NCBI GenBank assembly: GCA_021735285.1
Contig: JAIPHI010000098.1
Span: 1 to 10,597 of the forward strand
From: Fidelibacterota bacterium
GTDB taxonomy: Bacteria; Fidelibacterota; UBA2242; JAFGTP01
Direction: 5' to 3'
DNA: 10,597 nucleotides
The notes below the pieces were generated by a model, which saw nothing but the letters and a program-made list of their open reading frames with translations, searched no databases and was not told the origin of the DNA. Shown here piece after piece: positions 4,550 through 10,597 of this stretch; the first letter of the stretch is position 1, and each line of letters opens with the position of its first letter. The position numbers were made by a program, and so were the translations under genes.

Positions 4550-6898
4550 ATGATTTTAGAATTTAAAAAATCAGTCGTATTCCTATCCTTAATAAGTATG
4601 CTCTTTGCCGGGGATATTTCCTTCTCCGGTAGAATTTTTGATAAATCATCCCAAGAACCGATCAAAGATGCCAACATCATTATCCTAAATACTGATGAGG
4701 GAGCAGTTAGTGATGATGATGGTTATTTTTATATTGAATTGGAAATTGAGGAGAAATTTAAGTATAGAGTTGAACATATTGGTTATCAAAATTATCAGGA
4801 AACAATAAATCTGAAAAATCAAAAAGAGATACACAAAAATATATACTTATCAAAAAGTGCAGAAAAATTTTCGCCTGTCATAGTTACTGCACGAGGGTAT
4901 GCGACTGAGGCTAGGAATATTTCCGGTTCTATTGGCATAGTCAATCAAAAGGAGATTTACAATTCAAGTCCATTAGGTATCTCTGATGTCGCAGAATCAA
5001 TTCCAGGAATAAATAAGAGTTCTGATATGCCCTGGGGATCAGACCTCAACATTCGAGGCTTGAGCAATGATAAAATTGTAGTCTTAGTAGATGGGAATAG
5101 AATTTCTACAGCCACAGCAATTCCCGCCCGCTTTGGAACTATTGCACCCCAGGATATAGAAAGAGTGGAGATATTAAAAGGCCCCTTATCGGTCCAGTAT
5201 GGAAGTGGTTCTATTGGTGGAGTTGCCAATATAATTACTAAAAAAGGTGAATTTGAACAATCAGGCTGGGATATTGAGATAAACAACAGCTTTGAAAGTG
5301 TGGCTAAGGGCAAAAGCAGTTATGGTAGAATGAACTATAATTCTGAAAATATTTACTTCTCACTTTCTCAATCCTATCGCGATTATAATAATTATGCAGC
5401 AGGCAAAAATATCGAGATACCCAATAGCCAATTTACAGATTATCAGACAAGTTTGAATTTGGGCTACAGGATAAATAATCAAAATAGCATTAAGTTCCAG
5501 GGCCAATATATGGAGGCTCAAAATGTTGGAATTCCAGGTGGTGGAGGCCAATTCCCACCACCTGCTAAAGCAGTCTATCCTTCTACAAGCCGTTCATTGT
5601 TTGAATTGAACTGGAACTATGAACCAAAATCTAAAGTCTGGCAAAAATCAAGTTTAAAGGCCTATTATCAACCCATTCACAGAGCAGTGGATTTAGAGCC
5701 AAATACGGTTAAAACAGATACAATTAAGAATGGCAAAGCAGTCAAATACATTCAACCACAGCTTTTTCAGCCCCGTGCCGATCATTATGTAATGGGTACT
5801 AAATGGCAAAATTATTTTAAAATCAACAATCATAGAATAACAGCTGGCATGGAAATCTGGCAAAGAGAGTATAACGGAAAAAGAACCAAAAATATAAATG
5901 TAGATGTATTAAATAGTAAAGGCGATACATTGCAATCTATGCAAGTTACTCAAGTAGATAAACCTCTGCCTGATGCAAAATATAGGCCCCTTGGATTTTT
6001 CGCTGAAGATGAATACAAGTTAAATCAAAAAACCACTCTTAACTTTGGCGCTCGTGTTGATCAAATTCACATTCAAAATGAAAAATCTTATATGACTATC
6101 AAGCCTTCTTCAGACTCCATTCGCTGGGAAGCATCCGAAGATACTGATTATTCATTCAGTCTCCAGTCCGGATTGGTCCACTCGCTAAATTCTCAACTGG
6201 ATCTCAATTTTCTTGTAGCCCGTTCCTTCCGCTCTCCTTCTCTCGAAGAGAGATATCAATATATAGACCTGGGTTCAATTGTCAAACTGGGTGATCCACA
6301 GCTGGATTCTGAAAGTAGCTGGTTTTTTGAAAGTGGCATAAATTATACTACACCAAATATAAACTGGAGCGCAAATACATTTTTGAATCTGACTAGAAAT
6401 CTGGTTATAGAAAAGACCGGAACCTATGAAGGAAAAAGTGCTTTGATTAAGACGAATGCCGGGAAGGCAAGGTTATACGGTTTTGACACCAGGGTTAATT
6501 GGCTGGTAACAAATAATTTCCAATTAACAGGAAGTCTGGCTTACACTCGAGGATATGACACTGAAAAAGAACAATCATTGCCTTCAATCCCACCCCTCCA
6601 TTTAAATTTTTCAGGCCATTATAATTTCGGAGACCATGTCTGGGGAGAAATCCTATTCAAAGGTACAGCCAGGCAGAATAATGTAGCGCCTGGAGAATCG
6701 GAAACACCTGGATATGGAATTATTAACATTAAGACTGGCATAAATAATATTGACTTTCTAACTGTAAATAACAATTTTACAATTGGAATTAAAAATCTTT
6801 TTGATAAAAAATATAAAAGACATTTAACCCGCTCCAGAGGTTTTGAACTCTATGAACCCGGGCGTAGTTATTTTGTGAATTGGAATATAAATTTATAG
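4550..6898 (+). CDS. TonB-dependent outer-membrane receptor with carboxypeptidase-regulatory-like N-domain
   Basis: The 782-residue product starts with a signal peptide (Lys6-Lys7, hydrophobic core to about Ala20). A carboxypeptidase-D-regulatory-like domain follows at about 22-105 (FSGRIFDKSSQEPIKDANI, DDDGYFYIE). A TonB-box-like SPVIVTARG lies at 108-116. The plug spans about 120-233 with LNIRGLSNDKIVVLVDGNRI-type signature, RVEILKGPLSVQYGSG and GGVANIITKKG. The remainder is a beta-barrel ending FVNWNINL. The conserved loop GIPGGGGQFPPPAK lies near 330. It imports a metal complex, vitamin or siderophore using TonB energy, but the ligand cannot be read from sequence, and no TonB, ExbB, ExbD or binding-protein gene is nearby. 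No clear Shine-Dalgarno site precedes the ATG, unlike its neighbours, so translation may be weaker or the start slightly different. Confidence 0.93.
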   Translation: MILEFKKSVVFLSLISMLFAGDISFSGRIFDKSSQEPIKDANIIILNTDEGAVSDDDGYFYIELEIEEKFKYRVEHIGYQNYQETINLKNQKEIHKNIYLSKSAEKFSPVIVTARGYATEARNISGSIGIVNQKEIYNSSPLGISDVAESIPGINKSSDMPWGSDLNIRGLSNDKIVVLVDGNRISTATAIPARFGTIAPQDIERVEILKGPLSVQYGSGSIGGVANIITKKGEFEQSGWDIEINNSFESVAKGKSSYGRMNYNSENIYFSLSQSYRDYNNYAAGKNIEIPNSQFTDYQTSLNLGYRINNQNSIKFQGQYMEAQNVGIPGGGGQFPPPAKAVYPSTSRSLFELNWNYEPKSKVWQKSSLKAYYQPIHRAVDLEPNTVKTDTIKNGKAVKYIQPQLFQPRADHYVMGTKWQNYFKINNHRITAGMEIWQREYNGKRTKNINVDVLNSKGDTLQSMQVTQVDKPLPDAKYRPLGFFAEDEYKLNQKTTLNFGARVDQIHIQNEKSYMTIKPSSDSIRWEASEDTDYSFSLQSGLVHSLNSQLDLNFLVARSFRSPSLEERYQYIDLGSIVKLGDPQLDSESSWFFESGINYTTPNINWSANTFLNLTRNLVIEKTGTYEGKSALIKTNAGKARLYGFDTRVNWLVTNNFQLTGSLAYTRGYDTEKEQSLPSIPPLHLNFSGHYNFGDHVWGEILFKGTARQNNVAPGESETPGYGIINIKTGINNIDFLTVNNNFTIGIKNLFDKKYKRHLTRSRGFELYEPGRSYFVNWNINL
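5535..5564. repeat. Perfect 10-bp inverted repeat inside the receptor gene
   Basis: CAGGTGGTGG at 5535-5544 is exactly complementary to CCACCACCTG at 5555-5564, with a 10-base spacer AGGCCAATTC. It falls in the codons for PGGGGQFPPP. Gly GGN and Pro CCN codons are naturally complementary, so coding constraint could produce it by chance. It is GC-rich in an AT-rich setting and would form a stable mRNA hairpin. Confidence 0.6.
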
Positions 6899-6956
6899 AA
6901 TAATATATATTGAGATACAAATTGATATTGAATGAATATTAAAGGAGACATGCTTA

Positions 6957-7808
6957 ATGAAGACCTATCTTGATTGCATCCCCTGTTTTATGGAACAGGC
7001 TTTAAGAGTTGGAAGATTGTCAACGGAAAACGAAGGAGAAATTAAAGAAATTTTAGATAATGTTGGAGATATGATCAAGGACTTGCCTATGGAAAGCAGC
7101 CCTCCTGAAATCTCTATGAGAGTCTACGATAAAATCAAACAAGTCACCGGTAATGAAGACCCCTTTGAAGATGTGAAAATCGACCATATCAAAAAGGCTC
7201 AAAAATTATATCCCCATATGAAGGATATTTTAGAGGAGTCTGATGACTCATTATTAGATGCTGTAAAGCTATCAATAGCTGGCAATATTATCGACCTGGG
7301 AGTTTCAAAGACCTTTAATATCGAAGAGGATATTTTAAAATCTCTACATCTGGAATTAACAATCAAGGATTTTGAGGACTTTAAAAATAAAATCAATACT
7401 AGTAAAAACATTTTGTATCTGGGTGATAATTCCGGAGAAGCTGTCTTTGATAAGTTACTAATCGAGGAAATTGGTAAACCAATAGACTTTGCTGTCAGAG
7501 AAAAACCAATAATTAACGACATTACAAAAAAAGAAGCTGAAATGATAAAAATGGATGAGGTTGCCGATATTATCTCCTCCGGAACATCAGCTCCAGGAAC
7601 TGTGCTCAATACATGCAATGCTGAATTTATTGATGTATTTGAAAAAGCTGATGTGATTATCAGTAAAGGGCAGGGAAATTATGAATCTCTATCAGGCACA
7701 GATTATCCGATATTCTTTTTGTTAAAAGCGAAATGTGATGTCATTGCCCGGGATATAGGAGTACCGGAAGACTCATTAATTTTGATGAATAATGCTAAAA
7801 AAAGTTAG
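6957..7808 (+). CDS. DUF89 / ARMT1-like metal-dependent damage-control phosphatase
   Basis: The 283-residue protein matches the prokaryotic COG1578 branch of DUF89. The N-terminus has Cys7-x2-Cys10 in DCIPCFMEQAL. The catalytic core shows AGNIIDLG (108-115), GDNSGE (156-161) with the metal-binding Asp157-Asn158 pair, INDIT with Asp188, SSGTSAPGT (208-215) and KGQGNYESL (237-245), all family signatures. Characterised members hydrolyse damaged or unwanted sugar and cofactor phosphates using a divalent metal, often manganese, nickel or cobalt; this gene's substrate is unknown. The start at 6957 follows AAAGGAG at 6941-6947; the nearby ATG at 6949 is out of frame. The 58-base gap after the receptor holds no clear promoter. 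A link to the metal permease upstream would fit metal dependence but is inference. Confidence 0.88.
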   Translation: MKTYLDCIPCFMEQALRVGRLSTENEGEIKEILDNVGDMIKDLPMESSPPEISMRVYDKIKQVTGNEDPFEDVKIDHIKKAQKLYPHMKDILEESDDSLLDAVKLSIAGNIIDLGVSKTFNIEEDILKSLHLELTIKDFEDFKNKINTSKNILYLGDNSGEAVFDKLLIEEIGKPIDFAVREKPIINDITKKEAEMIKMDEVADIISSGTSAPGTVLNTCNAEFIDVFEKADVIISKGQGNYESLSGTDYPIFFLLKAKCDVIARDIGVPEDSLILMNNAKKS

Positions 7809-7834
7809 AATATATCAAAAAATCGGGGCCAATC

Positions 7835-8080
7835 ATGAATATCAAAAAGTTACCCAGAGATAAATGGAAAGATTGCCCCTACTGCGGGAATACTGGCACC
7901 TATGTAACTTATCGAACAATGGTCAGACCAATGGATACGGCCATTGATAGCAATCAACCTGTGGATACTCCGGAGCCCAAACCCAATTATCACCGCTGCC
8001 ACTGGTGTCATAATAACCCCGAAAGTGTATACAATCAAAAAAGACTGCGAGATAATGAAAATACCACAACTAAATCTTAA
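7835..8080 (+). CDS. Small two-CxxC (zinc-ribbon-like) protein of unknown function
   Basis: The 81-residue product has CPYCGNTG at Cys14/Cys17 and HRCHWCH at Cys55/Cys58, enough to build one four-cysteine zinc site across a Pro-rich, weakly structured middle (about 32-50). His53 and His59 adjoin the second knuckle and could also ligate metal. CPYCGNTG resembles one DnaJ-type CxxCxGxG unit, but a single unit is not a DnaJ domain. No clear ribosome binding site is visible before the ATG. It lies 26 bases after the DUF89 gene and 27 before the UDG-like gene. I do not recognise the family; the paired knuckles and position in a compact operon support a real gene. Confidence 0.7.
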   Translation: MNIKKLPRDKWKDCPYCGNTGTYVTYRTMVRPMDTAIDSNQPVDTPEPKPNYHRCHWCHNNPESVYNQKRLRDNENTTTKS

Positions 8081-8107
8081 TAAATACCTAGCGAATCAGA
8101 GTATATT

Positions 8108-8863
8108 ATGGAGCTGAAAGAAATAAATAAAGCAATCAAAATTTGTACAAAATGCGACCTGTATAAAACAAGAAAAAACGCTATAACTGGAGAAGGTAAT
8201 ACGCAAGCACGGTTATTCCTGATACCACAGGCCCCCGGAGAAATGGAAGATGAACAGAATGAAATGTTTGTCGGCCCTTCGGGTAAAATTTTTCGAGAAT
8301 TAATCCAAAAAGCCGGTGTTACCTGGGACGATTTTTACATCAGTAATTTAATTAAGTGCATGCTTCCGAAATGTAGAAAACCAAAACAGACCGAAATTGA
8401 AACCTGTAGTCAATATCTAGATAAAGAAATAGAAATTGTAGGTCCTGATATATTAGTTACTCTGGGCTACTTTTCGACAAAATATGTATTCGAAAAATAT
8501 TCTGTAGTTTCGGATTTACCCAAAAATGATTTCCCCGATTATATTGCTGAATTGAAACTGGTGAATGGAAGAAAAATATTTCCTCTAGCGCATCCGGCAA
8601 CTGCTCTGTATCAACCGGAATTCAAAACAAGTATGGAGAAACATTACAATAAATTGGGAATTTTGAAGAAAGTGTGTCAGTGGTACCCTGTGTGTCCCAT
8701 GAAATATTATACTGAGCAGGGTAAATTAGATAAAAAATGGACCGAGCTATATTGTCGAGGAGACTGGATGAGCTGTAAACGCTATGCAATGGAAGAATCC
8801 GGACAATTTCATCCTGATAATATGTTACCTGATGGTAGCATTGCGAAACATTTAAAATCCTAA
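8108..8863 (+). CDS. Uracil-DNA-glycosylase superfamily protein (family 4-like) with cysteine-rich C-terminal extension
   Basis: Residues 1-185 match family 4 (UDGa) iron-sulfur glycosylases: Cys13, Cys16, Cys84 and Cys100 occupy the cluster positions, MFVGPSGKIFRELI follows motif 1, YISNLIKC matches the YI.N..KC block, VTLGYFSTK the TLG block, and LAHPATAL with His162 is motif 2. Motif 1 is unusual: the common GEAPG is PQAPGEMED, and the usual NRxP after the third cysteine is CRKP with Cys89. Residues about 187-251 form an added module with Cys190, Cys196, Cys216 and Cys223, plus WTELYCRGDWMSCKRYAMEE and HPDNMLPDG. Typical members are about 200 residues, so the extension explains the length. 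It may excise uracil or another base in DNA repair, or have diverged. No strong ribosome binding site is seen. Confidence 0.85.
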   Translation: MELKEINKAIKICTKCDLYKTRKNAITGEGNTQARLFLIPQAPGEMEDEQNEMFVGPSGKIFRELIQKAGVTWDDFYISNLIKCMLPKCRKPKQTEIETCSQYLDKEIEIVGPDILVTLGYFSTKYVFEKYSVVSDLPKNDFPDYIAELKLVNGRKIFPLAHPATALYQPEFKTSMEKHYNKLGILKKVCQWYPVCPMKYYTEQGKLDKKWTELYCRGDWMSCKRYAMEESGQFHPDNMLPDGSIAKHLKS

Positions 8864-8879
8864 TAAATAGGAGAATAAA

Positions 8880-9440
8880 ATGGATAGTAAAGAACAATGG
8901 CAAAACAATCTAAAAATGCTGAGGTTTCGAAAGGATAAATTCTTCAAATCAAATGACGATTCTCCTATTCCCATAGATCAACGAGAAAGATTTGATGGTT
9001 TAGAATATTATGAGCCTAACTATGATTTACGGTTTATTCTGGAGCTTGATGAACTGGAAAACAAAGAACCAATTGAAGTAAATGATAGTGCCGGCAATAT
9101 CAGAGACATGCTAATCTGGGGCGCATTTCATTTCCAGGTTGATGGCACTGATTGCACATTACAAGCTTATAAAAGTAGAGTCGGTGAAAATCGTTTATTC
9201 ATTCCCTACAAAGATGAAACTAATGAGGAAGAAACCTATGGAGCTGGCAGATATATAGATCTTTATGAAGAGAAAGACCACACAGAAGATGGAAAATGGA
9301 TATTGGATTTTAATTATTCTACTCTACCCTGGTGTGCTTATAATGAAAATTACGCATGTCCTTATGTTCCACCTACAAACTGGCTCGATGCAAAAATCAA
9401 AGCCGGTGAAAAAAATTATTCTTTTGAGAAATTATCATAA
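8880..9440 (+). CDS. DUF1684 family protein
   Basis: This 186-residue protein shows the DUF1684 pattern: W..N...LR..KD.FFKSNDDSPIP near the start, FDGLEYYEPNYDLRF, a central strand region ending in LFIPYKDET, then EETYGAGRYIDLYEE and the C-terminal LDFNYSTLPWCAYNENYACPYVPPTNWL.A.IKAGEK. The invariant-looking Cys residues in PWCAYNENYACP may be functional. No signal peptide is present, so it is probably cytoplasmic. The family's function is not known to me. AGGAG at 8869-8873 fixes the start. It is 16 bases after the UDG-like gene and 11 before the ferredoxin fusion, indicating one operon. Confidence 0.9.
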   Translation: MDSKEQWQNNLKMLRFRKDKFFKSNDDSPIPIDQRERFDGLEYYEPNYDLRFILELDELENKEPIEVNDSAGNIRDMLIWGAFHFQVDGTDCTLQAYKSRVGENRLFIPYKDETNEEETYGAGRYIDLYEEKDHTEDGKWILDFNYSTLPWCAYNENYACPYVPPTNWLDAKIKAGEKNYSFEKLS

Positions 9441-9451
9441 GAGGTAATATT

Positions 9452-9859
9452 ATGGTAAAAGTTAATAAAGAAAAATGTATTGGTTGTAATATTTGTGTCA
9501 ATATGTGTCCCCAAGGGTTTGAAATGCAGGGTTCGACAGCGAGGGTAATAGCCCCAAATGCTTCCTGCATTCAGGAAGCTGCCGATGTCTGTCCTGTTAA
9601 TGCAATTGAATTAAATGAGAAAAATCAGCCATCAAATCAAGGTTCTCAGTCAGGATCTAGCTTCATAAAGCCAAATCAAGGCGCAGGTACAGGCAGACAA
9701 GCTGGTCGCGGTCAGCGCCAGGGACCTGGCACTGGGAGTGGTCCTGGCGGCTACTGTATATGTCCCAGTTGCGGTCATAAAGTAGCTCACAGAAGAGGAG
9801 CTCCCTGTTTTGAAATGAAATGCCCTGAATGTGGTTCTGTGATGACGAGACAAAAATAA
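9452..9859 (+). CDS. Ferredoxin fused through a Gly-rich linker to a C-terminal zinc ribbon
   Basis: The 135-residue protein has three parts. Residues 1-55 are a single-cluster ferredoxin: Cys9, Cys12, Cys15 and Cys47 (followed by Pro) should bind one 4Fe-4S cluster, while Cys19 and Cys39 match the extra cysteine pair that can form a disulfide in Pyrococcus and Thermotoga ferredoxins. Residues about 57-100 are a Gly/Gln/Arg/Ser-rich linker (GTGRQAGRGQRQGPGTG) resembling DUF5320 sequence. Residues 101-135 hold Cys102/Cys104/Cys107 and Cys119/Cys124/Cys127 in YCICPSCGHKV and PCFEMKCPECGS, a zinc-ribbon-like or rubredoxin-like knuckle pair. It could pass electrons to, or deliver a cluster to, a partner held by the ribbon; this is inference. 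The start follows AGAGGT 8 bases after the upstream stop. Confidence 0.88.
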   Translation: MVKVNKEKCIGCNICVNMCPQGFEMQGSTARVIAPNASCIQEAADVCPVNAIELNEKNQPSNQGSQSGSSFIKPNQGAGTGRQAGRGQRQGPGTGSGPGGYCICPSCGHKVAHRRGAPCFEMKCPECGSVMTRQK

Positions 9860-9940
9860 GTGAAATTATAAAAGTGAATATGATATCTAAGAAAGATACG
9901 AATGGCTATTAAAATGATGTATAAAATAAGAGGCTAAACT

Positions 9941-10120
9941 ATGGCTAAAGTAAATGATAAGTGTATTGGTTGTGAAGTTTGTGTAAATATGTGCCCTGAA
10001 GGTTTTGCAATGGAAGGCGATAAAGCCAAAGTGATCAATCAGGACGCCGATTGTATAGAAGATGCAGCAGAAGCCTGCCCTGTAGATGCAATCGAAGTGG
10101 ATAGTGATCCTTCTGAATGA
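9941..10120 (+). CDS. Small single-cluster 4Fe-4S ferredoxin
   Basis: An ATG at 9941 opens a 59-residue frame ending at TGA 10118-10120, preceded by AGAGG. The product is acidic and closely similar to the ferredoxin half of the preceding fusion. Cys8, Cys11, Cys14 and Cys46-Pro should ligate one 4Fe-4S cluster, and Cys18 and Cys38 form the likely disulfide pair seen in hyperthermophile-type ferredoxins. CIGCEVCVNMCPEGF and EACPVDAIEV are signature stretches. It is full length for this class and ends in an acidic tail (DSDPSE). It is a soluble low-potential electron carrier; candidate partners are the radical SAM enzyme and flavoproteins, though no partner is proven. It probably arose by duplication with its neighbour. 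Confidence 0.93.
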   Translation: MAKVNDKCIGCEVCVNMCPEGFAMEGDKAKVINQDADCIEDAAEACPVDAIEVDSDPSE

Positions 10121-10285
10121 AAGGTTATCAAACAGCTAATTCAGATTGATTTCTATTCTTTCCTCTCTACTGAATAGATTAAATTTGTCAGAAAGGGAGA
10201 ATGATCCAACTATTAAGTCAATTAGTAGTGGACAAATAGAATTATTTTGAGTGAAAAGTACAATTTATATAAACAAGGAGTAAAA
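10121..10285 (+). other. 165-base intergenic region with possible stem-loops, no gene
   Basis: This is the longest gap in the window. It contains a pyrimidine-rich tract (about 10150-10168) and, 33 bases on, the purine-rich GGGAGAAT at 10195-10202, which can pair with ATTCTTTC at 10155-10162 using two G-U pairs. A competing pair is ATTCAG 10139-10144 with CTGAAT 10170-10175. It could hold the ferredoxin's terminator and the promoter of the next gene, but no well-spaced -35/-10 pair stands out. Confidence 0.3.
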
Positions 10286-10597
10286 ATGGCAGAATTACCA
10301 GAGAAAGTAAGTCAGGCCTGGGAAAATAGAGAAGGGCCAATCATATTGTCAACTGTAAATGAATCAGGTCAACCTAATGCAATTTACGCCACCTGTGTCA
10401 GTAAATTTGACGAGAGTACAATTGTAGTGGCTGATAACTATTTCGATAAGACTAAAAATAATATTCTAAATGGCAGTAAAGGTGCTATTTTATTTATGGA
10501 TAAAGATAAGAATGCCTATCAGATAAAGGGCAATATTGAATACCATCAGGAAGGGGAAATTTTTAAAGATATGGAATGCTGGAATCCTGATAAACAT
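10286..10597 (+). CDS. Pyridoxamine-5'-phosphate-oxidase-like FMN-binding split-barrel protein (partial at 3' edge)
   Basis: The ATG at 10286 follows AAGGAG at 10275-10280 and opens a frame that continues past the window end, giving the first 104 residues. The pattern PIILSTVNESGQPNAIYATCVSKFDESTIVVADN followed by KTKNNILNGSKGAILFMD is that of the split-barrel flavin reductase/PNPOx-like family common in anaerobes, with MECWNPDK near the visible end typical of a subgroup of roughly 130-160 residues. It probably binds FMN and may reduce a small molecule; it is unlikely to be the true pyridoxamine phosphate oxidase PdxH. Its position after two ferredoxins would fit electron supply from them, which is inference. 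Confidence 0.87.
   Translation, partial: MAELPEKVSQAWENREGPIILSTVNESGQPNAIYATCVSKFDESTIVVADNYFDKTKNNILNGSKGAILFMDKDKNAYQIKGNIEYHQEGEIFKDMECWNPDKH

Noticed and set aside
4957..5313. 118-codon open frame on the minus strand inside the receptor gene
   Set aside because: It lies wholly inside a well-supported gene on the other strand, and its translation shows no recognisable domain.
6910..6940. TTGAGA with a downstream AT-rich hexamer as a promoter for the DUF89 gene
   Set aside because: No -10 element with acceptable match falls at 16-18 bases.
7199..7618. 139-codon minus-strand open frame inside the DUF89 gene
   Set aside because: The + strand carries all the conserved DUF89 motifs here; the antisense product is low-complexity Ser/Ile-rich and unsupported.

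Overview
The window comes from an AT-rich bacterial chromosome in which every supportable gene lies on the + strand. Spacing is mostly tight, at 4 to 60 bases, so long co-transcribed units are likely. An outer-membrane TonB-dependent receptor with a signal peptide shows a Gram-negative (diderm) envelope. The other genes are typical of strict anaerobes: a NifX/NifB-like cluster-binding protein, Met-Pro-Arg-Gly glycine-rich (DUF5320-type) proteins, a COG0731-type radical SAM enzyme, a COG1237-type metallo-beta-lactamase fold protein and single-cluster ferredoxins. Clear Shine-Dalgarno sequences (AAGGAG, AAAGGAGG) precede many genes, which argues against a typical Bacteroidota member although the receptor has the carboxypeptidase-regulatory-like N-domain common there. 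An uncultured anaerobic FCB-group lineage (Cloacimonadota, Marinimicrobia or Calditrichota-like) is my best guess. It is an inference; no rRNA or marker gene is present to settle it.

Region 1 (1-1243): the tail of an unrecognised gene, a NifX/NifB-like metal-cluster-binding protein, and two tandem DUF5320-type proteins with very strong ribosome binding sites, closed by a perfect 13-bp hairpin. Region 2 (1268-4502): a radical SAM enzyme, a metallo-beta-lactamase fold protein 4 bases downstream, an FmdB-type zinc ribbon, a putative manganese/metal efflux permease (ArsP_2 type) and a small VOC/glyoxalase-fold protein. Region 3 (4550-6898): one TonB-dependent receptor of unknown substrate. Region 4 (6957-9440): a DUF89 damage-control phosphatase, a small two-CxxC protein, a divergent family-4-like uracil-DNA glycosylase with an added cysteine-rich C-terminus, and a DUF1684 protein. 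Region 5 (9452-10597): a ferredoxin fused through a glycine-rich linker to a zinc ribbon, a stand-alone 59-residue ferredoxin paralogue, and the first 104 codons of a pyridoxamine-5'-phosphate-oxidase-like flavoprotein that runs off the end.

The shared theme is metal and redox handling: cluster carriage (NifX-like, ferredoxins), radical chemistry, metal export, metal-dependent hydrolases and several CxxC proteins, together with two repair-type enzymes (DUF89, UDG-like). No nitrogenase gene is visible, so the NifX-like protein should not be read as evidence of nitrogen fixation. No CRISPR array, insertion sequence, tRNA or rRNA was seen. The most unusual items are the ferredoxin/zinc-ribbon fusion, the UDG-like protein with altered motifs and an extra four-cysteine module, and the divergent DUF5320 pair beside the NifX-like gene.
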